Assembly: GCA_902599315.1 (NCBI GenBank)
Contig: CACKEY010000001.1
Coordinates: 361,328 to 425,327, forward strand
Length of the DNA: 64,000 nucleotides
DNA from: an uncultured SAR86 cluster bacterium
GTDB lineage: Bacteria; Pseudomonadota; Gammaproteobacteria; Magnimaribacterales; D2472
Direction of reading: 5' to 3'
Numbering within the stretch: the stretch's first letter is position 1; the number at the start of each line of letters is the position of its first letter. Positions 52,515 to 60,616 of the stretch are shown in pieces. The notes below the pieces were generated by a model. It had not been told where the DNA came from, searched no databases, and saw nothing but the letters and a program-made list of their open reading frames with translations. The position numbers and the translations under genes are program-made.

Positions 52515-55500
52515 TTATGATTTTTTATTCACCACTTCACTTGAAGATTCTAAGAAATCAAATCGATTTTTTAACCATAATTTTATTCTTGAAGGAAGTG
52601 TTAATGCTGCTGGGGTAAAAATAAGAGTTAGAATTGTGCTGAAAGCTAAACCGAAAACAATTGATGAGGCTAAATTTTGCCACCATCCAACTACTCGACT
52701 ACCCACCACTATCTCTCTTCCAAGAACATCAATACTAATTCCAAGGGCCAAGGGAAGAAGCCCAAAAATAGTTGTAGCGGTTGTTAATAAAATAGGACGC
52801 AGCCTTTGTTTACAAGTTCTTATAATCACATCTTCCCTTGAAAGATTTGGAAATTCCCCAGTTAATCTGTTGAAAGTATCAATAAGAACAATATTATTGT
52901 TAACAACAATACCCGACAATGCCACAATAGAAATACCAGTCATAGTTGTGCTAAATGGTTTTCCAGTAATTAATAATCCTGCCAATACTCCAACAATTGA
53001 CATAAATACTGCACTAAGAACAAGGATCGATTGATAGAAACTATTAAATTGAGTTACAAGCAATATCATCATTAAGGCTAATGCAGTAATAGCTGCGATT
53101 GAAAGAAACTCTGTTACTTCTTCAGTTTCCTCCTGCATACCTCTGAATTTAGTAGTAATTCCACTATCAAATGTTTGTTCAGATAACCAATCACCCATTT
53201 CTTTTACTTTATCTGATACAAGATAAACTTGACCTGAGCTATCAAGCTGAGTTTTGTCTATTGCAACACCTATTTCATGAAAAAATTTCCCGTCTCTTCT
53301 TACTACTGATTGCCTATTTTCTACTGGCACTAATTCAACAAAGGTGCTGATTGGTATAAGACCATTTAGAGAATTAACTTTTAAATTTTCAATGCCACTT
53401 AGAGATCGATTTTTAGTATCAAATCTTGCTCTTATCTCTATTTCATCTTTAGAATCATCTGGCCTATATTCTCCGACCTTAAATCCATTGGTAAGCATTT
53501 GCACCAAGGCTCCGATGTCACGAATGCTTACACCCAGCTGCGCTGCTTTTTGTTTATTAACCTCTACTTTCCATTCAATTAGGGAATAAGGTAATGTTGA
53601 TCTAATATTGGTCAAACCAACAACTTCATTGATCATGTATTCTTCAATAATTTCTGTTGTTTTTGCAACAGACTCTTCATTATCACCAAAAATACCTAAT
53701 TCAATTGGAGATCCAAAAGATGGCCCTCCTTCCTCTGCAGTGAGCTCTACTATTACTCCTGGGATATCTGCAGTAGCTTCTTGAGCCTTGATGAACACTT
53801 CATTTCCAGAAATGTCTCTAAACTCAGTATCCACCACCTCCATGTAACCTCTTGCCATGGTATCACCACCGGAATTAAACCATTGAGATCCAGTTGTCAT
53901 ATAAAGGTTTTCTACATGCTCAACTTTAAGGAGCCTTTCTTCAACTATCTCCATAATATCTTTGGCCTCTTGTGATGAAAAGTTACCTCTAGCTCTAATA
54001 TTAATCTCAGCTGCAACTGGATCAACATCTGCAAAATAAAGCGTTCCTTTGTTGAAATTTCCATACATGGCATAGCCCACAAACCACAAAAGCATCAGAA
54101 CAGCAATCATGGTTTCACCGGGATTTTTAACAAACTTATTTAGTGCTTTAGAGTAAAATGCAGATAATTTATCAAAAAGAATCTCTCCAGTTTGCTCGCT
54201 TTCTCCAGAGACCAAAGTAGATCTTCTTTGACCAAATAAGGATCCTACAACTGGGGTCACTATCATGGCATATACCAGTGAGGAACTAAGAACAATAAAA
54301 ACTGTAATCGGAAGAAACCTCATAAACTGACCCGTAAAACCTGGCCAAAATATTAATGGAGTAAATGCGGCAATTGTCGTAGCGGTAGAGGAGATAATTG
54401 GATAGAACATTCTTTTAGAGGCCAGTCTGTAAGCTTCTTTACGATTCAAACCTTCAGATATTTTTCTGTCCGCATATTCGGTCACCACTATTGATCCATC
54501 AATCAGCATTCCTAGCCCAAGCAAGAGACCCATCATTACAAGAAAATTAAATTCTATTGATAGAGCTTTAAGGATAATAAATGTCAAAAGAAAGCAAAAA
54601 GGTATAGAAAGACCCACAAGCATGCCAACTCTGACTCCCATACTTGCAATAACTAAAATCATTACCAGAAATATTGCAGTGATAATATTCCCTTCAAGCT
54701 CAGAAATCATTACTTCTGCCCAGACTGTATCATCATTAGTTCTTATTATTGAAAGGTTCTTAGGAAGATCTTTCTCAAAATCTTCTTTCAATTTAATAAT
54801 TTTCTTTTTAGCTTCTATTGCATTTGCACCAACTCTCATTCTTATCTCGAGAGTGACAGCATCCTCTCCGTTTACTTTTGCATACGAAGAAAAGTCTTTG
54901 AAGGTTCTTTTAATTTGACCAATATCACTGAGGGTTACCACTGCATCAGGAGTAACTTTAATTGGAATATTGTATACATCCTCGGCAGTCTCAAAAATAC
55001 TTGGTACTTCAATATTAAATTTTCCAGAACCAGTGTCTTGAGCGCCACCAGGAATTATTAAATTATTGTTTGCAATTGCGCTGTATAGTTGACTTAGGGT
55101 TATCCCATAAGTTTCCATTTTTGATTTATCAATCACTCCCTCAAGCACTTCCTCAGGAGCTCCCTCTAAATCAGCTGCAAGCACTTCACTTATTGACTCT
55201 AATTTATCTTGTAATTCTCTCGCATAAAATACTTTTGTTCGCATTGAAGCAGAGCCAACAAGACTGAGATTCATGACGGGGAACATTGCAAATGAGTATT
55301 CCCTAATTTGCGGATCTTCAGCTTCTATGGGAAGTTCAAACTTTACTTCCTCAACAGCTTGCTTAATATCTCTTAACGCAGTATCGATATCATAGCCAAC
55401 TTCAAACTCACCTACTATCCTTGCATAACTTAATCTTGCAGATGAAGAAAGCTCTTTAATGCCTGGAACACTTCTTAATCTTGTTTCTAGAGGTCTAGCA

Positions 55501-55691
55501 ATTAATCTTGATGCATCCTCAGGAGACGCACCGTCTAGAAAAACAGAAACACTAACAAGGGGGAGTGAAATATTCGGCTCTGAGGCAACTGTTAAAGTAG
55601 TCCTAGCATAAGCACCCGCAATTATGACAACCAATGCCAATGCAAGAGTAGTTCTTGCTTTAGACAAGGCAAAATCTACTATTTTTATCAT
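52515..55691 (-). CDS. RND-family efflux transporter permease
   Basis: A 1058-residue inner-membrane pump subunit with the RND arrangement of 12 transmembrane helices and two large periplasmic loops, duplicated in two halves. Recognisable segments are the N-terminal SPEDASRLIARPLETRL in the porter domain, the GLSIPFCFLLTFIIL helix, TM4 with LGLGMLIDGSIVVTEYADR, FTPLIFWPGFTGQFMRFLP, and TM10-11 SGIVVNNNIVLIDTFNRL. The AcrB proton-relay pair Asp407-Asp408 is represented as Asp-Gly, and Lys940 as Asn. The start ATG overlaps the stop of the adaptor gene (ATGA). Substrate unknown. No outer-membrane TolC-type gene is adjacent. Confidence 0.92.
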   Translation of the reverse strand: MIKIVDFALSKARTTLALALVVIIAGAYARTTLTVASEPNISLPLVSVSVFLDGASPEDASRLIARPLETRLRSVPGIKELSSSARLSYARIVGEFEVGYDIDTALRDIKQAVEEVKFELPIEAEDPQIREYSFAMFPVMNLSLVGSASMRTKVFYARELQDKLESISEVLAADLEGAPEEVLEGVIDKSKMETYGITLSQLYSAIANNNLIIPGGAQDTGSGKFNIEVPSIFETAEDVYNIPIKVTPDAVVTLSDIGQIKRTFKDFSSYAKVNGEDAVTLEIRMRVGANAIEAKKKIIKLKEDFEKDLPKNLSIIRTNDDTVWAEVMISELEGNIITAIFLVMILVIASMGVRVGMLVGLSIPFCFLLTFIILKALSIEFNFLVMMGLLLGLGMLIDGSIVVTEYADRKISEGLNRKEAYRLASKRMFYPIISSTATTIAAFTPLIFWPGFTGQFMRFLPITVFIVLSSSLVYAMIVTPVVGSLFGQRRSTLVSGESEQTGEILFDKLSAFYSKALNKFVKNPGETMIAVLMLLWFVGYAMYGNFNKGTLYFADVDPVAAEINIRARGNFSSQEAKDIMEIVEERLLKVEHVENLYMTTGSQWFNSGGDTMARGYMEVVDTEFRDISGNEVFIKAQEATADIPGVIVELTAEEGGPSFGSPIELGIFGDNEESVAKTTEIIEEYMINEVVGLTNIRSTLPYSLIEWKVEVNKQKAAQLGVSIRDIGALVQMLTNGFKVGEYRPDDSKDEIEIRARFDTKNRSLSGIENLKVNSLNGLIPISTFVELVPVENRQSVVRRDGKFFHEIGVAIDKTQLDSSGQVYLVSDKVKEMGDWLSEQTFDSGITTKFRGMQEETEEVTEFLSIAAITALALMMILLVTQFNSFYQSILVLSAVFMSIVGVLAGLLITGKPFSTTMTGISIVALSGIVVNNNIVLIDTFNRLTGEFPNLSREDVIIRTCKQRLRPILLTTATTIFGLLPLALGISIDVLGREIVVGSRVVGWWQNLASSIVFGLAFSTILTLIFTPAALTLPSRIKLWLKNRFDFLESSSEVVNKKS

Positions 55692-56569
55692 GATTCAGTT
55701 TTTGGAATTGCAATGACTCTTTGACCATTCTCTACAAAACCTTGCCCACGAACTATCAGATTGGAAGCATTAGGAATTCCTTTAACCCAAAGGCCATCTT
55801 GGGTATCTTCTAATATTTTTATTGGAAAGAATTCAACAAATCCATCATTATTTACAATTCTAATCCCAAGAGTGCCGGAGTCAGATAAAAGAAGTATTGA
55901 GGGAGAAATTTTATTAGCAAGTATTTTATTTGTGCTAATTTCTAGGGTTCCAGTTATTCCATCTCTAATTAATCCTTTTGGATTTCTGACCTCTGCTTCT
56001 ACTCTAAAACTCCTAGTTGAAGGAGTGGCACTTTTTGAAACAAAACTTAATTTACTAGAAATCACTTCACCAGTTACAAGCATGATGGACACATTCTGCC
56101 CCTTAACAATATTTTTTATTTCTGCTTCTGGTACTTCAGCAACAAAAGTAACAGGGTCTAACTCGATAATTATGGCGCAAACTTCACCCCTATTGATAAA
56201 GTTTCCTGGTTTAATTATTTTTTCAACGTAACCTCTAAAAGGAGCTTTTACTTCTGTTCTATTTAATTCCACAACTCCTAACCTGCATAAAACCTGATCT
56301 TTCTTAACCCATTGACCTTGATTCACATTATTAGGCATTACTTCGCCTGAAGTTTTTGCAATAACTCTAACTCTTTTTTCAGATGTTGCTGCGGCGTTAA
56401 GAGTTACTTTAGGGGAAAAAAATTCTGCATCACTTTTTTCTATAATTACCGAGGTTAATTCTTGAGAAGATTTTTTTTCAATCACTTCCTCTTCAATGAA
56501 TTGACCAGAAATTACCCACCCAATTATAGGAATGAGAATGTATAGTGATATTCTTACGTTTTTAGACAT
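55688..56569 (-). CDS. RND periplasmic adaptor (membrane fusion protein)
   Basis: A 293-residue HlyD/AcrA-type adaptor with an N-terminal membrane anchor (residues 5-24), a split lipoyl domain (RVRVIAKTSGEVMPNNVNQG and EVKAPFRGYVEKIIKPGNFI), a very short hairpin between them, and a beta-barrel domain (VEAEVRNPKGLIRDGITGTL). It would link the permease at 52515-55691 to an outer-membrane channel. It is the first gene of the pair. The upstream promoter carries a perfect 9+2+9 palindrome, suggesting repressor control. Confidence 0.9.
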   Translation of the reverse strand: MSKNVRISLYILIPIIGWVISGQFIEEEVIEKKSSQELTSVIIEKSDAEFFSPKVTLNAAATSEKRVRVIAKTSGEVMPNNVNQGQWVKKDQVLCRLGVVELNRTEVKAPFRGYVEKIIKPGNFINRGEVCAIIIELDPVTFVAEVPEAEIKNIVKGQNVSIMLVTGEVISSKLSFVSKSATPSTRSFRVEAEVRNPKGLIRDGITGTLEISTNKILANKISPSILLLSDSGTLGIRIVNNDGFVEFFPIKILEDTQDGLWVKGIPNASNLIVRGQGFVENGQRVIAIPKTES

Positions 56570-56631
56570 TTCTTATTTAAAAATAAAGTTTTTAATATCT
56601 TGTACTATTTAATATTAGATGGGGGAGAATG

Positions 56632-56637
56632 ATTATA
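56632..56637 (-). promoter_or_regulatory. -10 element of the RND adaptor-permease promoter
   Basis: On the minus strand a consensus TATAAT lies at 56637-56632, about 63 bases before the adaptor ATG. The matching -35 position falls inside the palindrome at 56649-56668 and is not close to TTGACA, which suggests a weak or regulated promoter. Confidence 0.5.
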
Positions 56638-56648
56638 GTTCAAGGCTT

Positions 56649-56668
56649 TTGTAAAGTACACTTTACAA
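56649..56668. promoter_or_regulatory. Operator-like perfect palindrome upstream of the RND genes
   Basis: TTGTAAAGTACACTTTACAA has perfect 9-base arms around a 2-base centre. It is 11 bases upstream of the minus-strand TATAAT and so covers the -35 region of the RND operon, the classical place for a TetR- or MarR-type repressor. It begins just past the stop of the lambda-P-like gene. No repressor gene is adjacent, so the regulator would act in trans. Confidence 0.6.
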
Positions 56669-56670
56669 TA

Positions 56671-57249
56671 TCAAAGACCATGTTTTTTTCGTAAACTTTC
56701 AAAAAGCTCAATGTCTAAGGGCTCAATAATTTCGTTGTTGCTCTTTGAGACTATCTCAAAGTTTTTTCCTGCTTTTATTTCCTTTGCAAGGCGCATGTAG
56801 GTTTTAGTGAATGCTCGAAAAGCATTTGTATCTTTTGAGGAGTTTATCAACTCCCAGCCAGTTTCTTTGCCTGACCAGTAAATTATTGGATGTGTCCAAG
56901 GGTAGCTATCTCTGGGAGATGAGGATTTTTGAGCTTCAATAAAAGCTTCTTGAGGGGTTGGAATATTAATTGCACCCATTGATTCCGAACACGCTTTAAG
57001 GAATTCTGTAAGTGTTGGTAGGTAATCATTAGATTGAATAACCATTTCAACTGCAGAGCTTATACAATCTGACGGATATTTTTTTAGGCTTTCCGCCCAA
57101 AGTTTTTTTGCTTCAGTAAGCTTATCGTCTGTCCCAAAGACTTTGTAAAATTGATAATGATATGAAAGCTCAAGCTTTAAAAAGAGGCCATCAATCGCAG
57201 CGATGAAGCTTTCTCGTTCAGAGTTCGAGATTTTCTGCCCAGGAGTCAT
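56671..57249 (-). CDS. Lambda-P-like replication protein (putative helicase loader)
   Basis: A 192-residue protein resembling phage lambda replication protein P. Shared elements are FIAAIDGLFLKLELSYHYQF near the N-terminus, EAKKLWAESLKKY, the NDYLPTLTEFLKACSES segment and the diagnostic RDSYPWTHPIIYWSGKETGW, as lambda P has YPW then HYW. P proteins load the DnaB helicase. I start at ATG 57249, overlapping the previous gene by 32 bases; the frame stays open to 57360 but that part reads as a shadow of the DnaT-like gene. It is in the DAHP synthase operon, outside any visible prophage. The call rests on motif resemblance. Confidence 0.7.
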   Translation of the reverse strand: MTPGQKISNSERESFIAAIDGLFLKLELSYHYQFYKVFGTDDKLTEAKKLWAESLKKYPSDCISSAVEMVIQSNDYLPTLTEFLKACSESMGAINIPTPQEAFIEAQKSSSPRDSYPWTHPIIYWSGKETGWELINSSKDTNAFRAFTKTYMRLAKEIKAGKNFEIVSKSNNEIIEPLDIELFESLRKKHGL

Positions 57250-58036
57250 CTTTTGTTCTTTCTTTGAACTGCTTAGAGAACTCTCCTGGTTCATTATGTC
57301 TGTTATTTTTTTTACCATCTCTTTCTTCGTAGGAACCAATAAACTCTTTTCTTTTAACAAAATCTACAAATTTTGAGTTCCATGACCTTAAAGCAGTTCC
57401 ATTTTCTTTCCAGTAAAGTATAAACTCCTTCAAGTGCTTTAACGCGTCATTTTTTGAAACATTTGCTAATCCTAGAATATCAAATGCATCAGAGGAGGGC
57501 GACCAGCTCTCATCAATGCACACTGGCAAACCTTTATTTTCAGATTTTTCTTTTACCCACTCTCTTCTAATGAATTCAACAAATAAAACATTCCAGTTAT
57601 CTCTTATCTGATTTTTTTCTAACCAATATAATTTAAATTCACTGACCTTGCTTTCGATGAATTTTTTATTTATGCCGCCCATCCCCAGTACCTCAAAAGT
57701 TTGTGTTGAGGGAGCCCAAGTTAAATCAAGTTTTCTTTTACCAATACTAGAATTTTTAGTTGGAAGCTTTAATTTATATAAATTTTTTTTACTTGAAGGC
57801 TCGCTATTATCAGAGTTAATTTCTGAGGATATTAGTTTTAAACTAATTAATCTTTTTAGATGATTGGAAATTTCTTTTTCCTCGAGAAATGGAATTTTTT
57901 CTTTTAACAATACTAATATTCTATTGTCAGCAGATGAAGAGATTTTTATTTCTTTAGAAGCTGCAAGAACTATAGCGCATTCTATTCCTAATGTTTCTGC
58001 TTCTTGAATTGAAAAAGTGAATAAGTCCTTGTTCAA
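57218..58036 (-). CDS. DnaT-like primosomal protein with two tandem DnaT domains
   Basis: A 272-residue protein. Residues 1-75 look like a winged-helix module (IPFLEEKEISNHLKRLISLKLI). Two DnaT-type domains follow: residues about 105-160 (WAPSTQTFEVLGMGGINKKF, then EFKLYWLEKNQIRDNWNVLF) and about 176-231 (WSPSSDAFDILGLANVSKND, then EFILYWKENGTALRSWNSKF). E. coli DnaT has one such domain and helps DnaC load DnaB during replication restart. The C-terminal 40 residues are polar and disordered-looking. It starts with TTG at 58036, directly after the aroG stop (TAATTG), and precedes the lambda-P-like gene. The pair likely works as a helicase-loading unit. Confidence 0.75.
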   Translation of the reverse strand: MNKDLFTFSIQEAETLGIECAIVLAASKEIKISSSADNRILVLLKEKIPFLEEKEISNHLKRLISLKLISSEINSDNSEPSSKKNLYKLKLPTKNSSIGKRKLDLTWAPSTQTFEVLGMGGINKKFIESKVSEFKLYWLEKNQIRDNWNVLFVEFIRREWVKEKSENKGLPVCIDESWSPSSDAFDILGLANVSKNDALKHLKEFILYWKENGTALRSWNSKFVDFVKRKEFIGSYEERDGKKNNRHNEPGEFSKQFKERTKDDSWAENLEL

Positions 58037-59089
58037 TTATCCTCGCCTCTTTTGAACAGCTTCACTAAATAGTTTTAAGCAGTTAAGTGTATCATCCCAA
58101 TTCATGCACGCATCGGTAATACTTTGTCCATATACAAGGTTATCTGTAATACTTTGATTTCCTTCAACAAGATGACTTTCAAGCATTAAACCCCTCAAAC
58201 TATTATTACCTTCAGCAATTTGTAAGGCTAAGTTTTCTACAACATCAATTTGTTTTTTAAATTGTTTTTGACTATTTCCATGACTTGCATCAACCATAAT
58301 AGAGTCATTTACGTCTGCTTCAGTTAATGCAGTTAATGTTTGTTGAATTGAGTCTGAACTAAAATTTGGCTCTTTACCCCCGCGCAATATGATGTGCGCA
58401 TCTGAATTTCCAGATGTTTTATATATTGATACTCGACCATCTTTTGTATTTGAGAAAAATACATGAGGATGGTTGGCTGCTTGGATGCCGTCAATTGCAG
58501 GTTTTAAAGCTCCAGTTGTCCCGTTTTTAATACCTATAGGACAAGAAAGACCAGAGGCTAATTCTCTATGAGACTGGCTTTCAGCTGTTCTAGCTCCTAT
58601 GGCACCCCAAGACACAAGATCTGCTACATATTGAGGAGAAATGGGATCTAGGAATTCTGTTCCAATTGGCAGCCCCAATGCAGTAATATCTCTTAGAATT
58701 TTTCTTGCCAGCATCAAGCCTTTATTTGCATCATAACTTTCATTAATATCTGGATCATTGATTAAACCTTTCCAACCCACTGTTGTTCTAGGTTTCTCAA
58801 AATATACTCTCATTATTATCAACAAATCAGCGCTTAATGAATCTCTTGCCCCTTTTAAAAGACGAGCATATTCCATCGCGGATTGTGGGTCATGTATAGA
58901 GCAAGGTCCACATACAACAAGCACTCTATCATCTTTGCCATGAAGAATTTGACTAGCTTCATTTCTAGTTCCATATACTAATTTTGAAATTTCATCAGTT
59001 AGTGGATACTCCGAAATTACATTATTAGGTGTAATAAGGTCAAATTTTTCAACAATTCTTGTATTGTCTGTGTGGTAAATAGATTCCAT
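58037..59089 (-). CDS. aroG: 3-deoxy-7-phosphoheptulonate (DAHP) synthase, class I
   Basis: A 350-residue enzyme that condenses phosphoenolpyruvate and erythrose 4-phosphate, the entry to the shikimate pathway. It has VVCGPCSIHDPQSAMEYARL near residue 58, MRVYFEKPRTTVGWKGLINDP (as YFEKPRTTVGWKGLINDP), GTEFLDPISPQY, GAIGARTAESQSHRELASG and MVDASHGNSQKQ. The isozyme type (AroF, AroG or AroH) cannot be settled, so aroG is used as a generic symbol. A hairpin followed by a U-run in its leader may attenuate it. It is upstream of the DnaT-like and lambda-P-like genes. Confidence 0.93.
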   Translation of the reverse strand: MESIYHTDNTRIVEKFDLITPNNVISEYPLTDEISKLVYGTRNEASQILHGKDDRVLVVCGPCSIHDPQSAMEYARLLKGARDSLSADLLIIMRVYFEKPRTTVGWKGLINDPDINESYDANKGLMLARKILRDITALGLPIGTEFLDPISPQYVADLVSWGAIGARTAESQSHRELASGLSCPIGIKNGTTGALKPAIDGIQAANHPHVFFSNTKDGRVSIYKTSGNSDAHIILRGGKEPNFSSDSIQQTLTALTEADVNDSIMVDASHGNSQKQFKKQIDVVENLALQIAEGNNSLRGLMLESHLVEGNQSITDNLVYGQSITDACMNWDDTLNCLKLFSEAVQKRRG

Positions 59090-59115
59090 GCCTCAAATAT
59101 TAATGCAATTAAATT

Positions 59116-59172
59116 AAAAAAATAGGTTTTAACTAATCTTATTAATTCTTTTTAAATTGCAACTAAAACCTA
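59116..59172 (-). promoter_or_regulatory. Possible attenuator in the DAHP synthase leader
   Basis: Read on the minus strand, TAGGTTTTA (59172-59164) pairs perfectly with TAAAACCTA (59131-59123) and is followed at once by seven T (59122-59116). The loop is 32 bases. A hairpin plus U-run between promoter and start codon of a feedback-regulated biosynthetic gene fits attenuation, although no leader peptide rich in aromatic codons is seen and the stem is AT-rich. Confidence 0.35.
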
Positions 59173-59198
59173 GCAAACCTATATTTTTATGCAAAATC

Positions 59199-59242
59199 AC
59201 AAGATGTTGTGTTAAAAAAGGCTTATAATTACAGCATCTTGT
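59199..59242. repeat. Inverted repeat in the aroG-scpA divergent spacer
   Basis: ACAAGATG at 59199-59206 and CATCTTGT at 59235-59242 are perfect inverted copies, 28 bases apart. The left copy is also part of a smaller palindrome, CACAAGATGTTGTG (59198-59211). A TATAAT (59224-59229) lies between the arms, so the repeat flanks the likely scpA -10 element and could bind a regulator. Confidence 0.4.
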
Positions 59243-59255
59243 ATAAATTGAACTT

Positions 59256-60047
59256 ATGAAGTCTCAAGCACAGTCAGCATTTCCACAATTAAAAGGGAAG
59301 GATTTAAGTCAACTTCCTGATAATTTATTTATTCCGCCTGAAGCTTTAGAAATCTACCTAGAAGATTTTTCAGGCCCAATGGATGTATTGCTCTATTTAA
59401 TTCAAAAGAAAGATATTGATATATTAGATTTGGATGTTTCTGAAATTACCGATCAATATGTTCAATACATTGAGTTAATGGATACTTTGAAGATAGAGCT
59501 TGCAGCTGATTATTTAGTAATGGCCGCCACTCTAGCTCATATTAAATCAAGAATGTTAATTCCTCAGTCAGAAGAGGAGGAGGAGGAGCATGATCCCCGA
59601 TCAGAGCTTATAAAGAGGCTCCAAGAATATCAGAGGTATAAAACCGTATCAGAATCTATCTCAAATTTACCAAGATTAGACAGAGATTTTTTTCTTGCAT
59701 CAACTTCGCTGCCAAAATTTAATGATCGTGTTCCAATAGAAATATCTTCTAATGAGCTTGCATCAATTTTTTATGAAGTTTCAACACGGCCTAAATTTTC
59801 TGCCCATCATGAAATTCACTTTGAGGAATTATCTACACAGGAAAGAATTTCATTAATCCTATCGATTTTAAACAAAAGAAATGTAATTCAGTTTTTTCAA
59901 ACTTATCAAAAAAATGAGGGCAATCAAGGTGTTGTTGTTGCTTTATTGGCATCACTTGATTTAGCGAAAGATGGATATGTAGAACTCATTCAGAATAAAG
60001 ATTCCAACCAACTTTATCTTAAATTAAAAAATCGGGGAGTTCATTAA
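59256..60047 (+). CDS. scpA: Segregation and condensation protein A
   Basis: A 263-residue kleisin that bridges SMC heads with ScpB in chromosome condensation. The family pattern YLEDFSGPMDVLLYLIQKKD begins near residue 33, followed by DLDVSEITDQYVQYIE, AADYLVMAATLAHIKSRML and an acidic segment SEEEEEEHDPRSEL. The C-terminal winged-helix motif IQFFQTYQKNEG...VVALLASLDLAKDG is present. Its ATG is followed by scpB with no gap (TAAATG at 60045-60050). Confidence 0.93.
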   Translation: MKSQAQSAFPQLKGKDLSQLPDNLFIPPEALEIYLEDFSGPMDVLLYLIQKKDIDILDLDVSEITDQYVQYIELMDTLKIELAADYLVMAATLAHIKSRMLIPQSEEEEEEHDPRSELIKRLQEYQRYKTVSESISNLPRLDRDFFLASTSLPKFNDRVPIEISSNELASIFYEVSTRPKFSAHHEIHFEELSTQERISLILSILNKRNVIQFFQTYQKNEGNQGVVVALLASLDLAKDGYVELIQNKDSNQLYLKLKNRGVH

Positions 60048-60611
60048 ATGAATAATCTTGAAAACTTACCAAACCTTGTTGAATCAATTCTTTTTGGTGC
60101 TGGCAGGCCAATAAGATTATCTGAGATTAAATCCCTAATGGGATCTCAAAATATAGATGTCGATTTGCCAAGCATTAAGATAGCTTTGAACACACTTGAG
60201 GAGAGATATGCTGAGAGCTCAATTGAAATCAAAGAAGTTGCATCAGGTTTTAGAATGCAGATTAAAAAAAATTATGGTGATTGCTTGTATCCTCTTTGGA
60301 GTGATACATCAAGCAGACTTTCAAAAGCTTTAATGGAAACTATCTCAATCATTGCCTACAAACAACCTGTTACTAGAGGCGATATCGAAGATATTAGAGG
60401 AGTTACTGTTAGCACTCAAATAATTAGATCTTTGCTTGATAGAGAATGGATTAAAGTTACTGGCTATCGAGATATTCCCGGAAGGCCAGCCTTATATGAA
60501 ACGACCAAAACTTTTTTAAACGATTTAAACCTCAAATCAACGAGTGACTTGCCTCCCTTGCCCGAGGCTATATCAGCAGACGATAGCCTTGATAAACTAG
60601 AAGCTGGCTAG
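60048..60611 (+). CDS. scpB: Segregation and condensation protein B
   Basis: A 187-residue double winged-helix protein, partner of ScpA. It has LVESILFGAGRPIRLSEIKSL near the N-terminus, LSKALMETISIIAYKQPVTRGDIEDIRGV in the second domain (parts: LSKALMETISIIAYKQPVTR, GDIEDIRGV), and the closing RDIPGRPALYETTKTFL. It is coupled to scpA and precedes rluB by 5 bases. Confidence 0.95.
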   Translation: MNNLENLPNLVESILFGAGRPIRLSEIKSLMGSQNIDVDLPSIKIALNTLEERYAESSIEIKEVASGFRMQIKKNYGDCLYPLWSDTSSRLSKALMETISIIAYKQPVTRGDIEDIRGVTVSTQIIRSLLDREWIKVTGYRDIPGRPALYETTKTFLNDLNLKSTSDLPPLPEAISADDSLDKLEAG

Positions 60612-60616
60612 CCCCT

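Noticed and set aside
56649-56668. Palindrome read as a SlmA-binding site
   Set aside because: The centre GTAC is shared with the E. coli SlmA site, but the flanks (TTGTAAA/TTTACAA) do not match GTGAGTACTCAC.
57250-57360. Upstream part of the lambda-P-like reading frame
   Set aside because: It lies over the 3' end of the DnaT-like gene and shows no similarity to P proteins; the ATG at 57249 is a better start.
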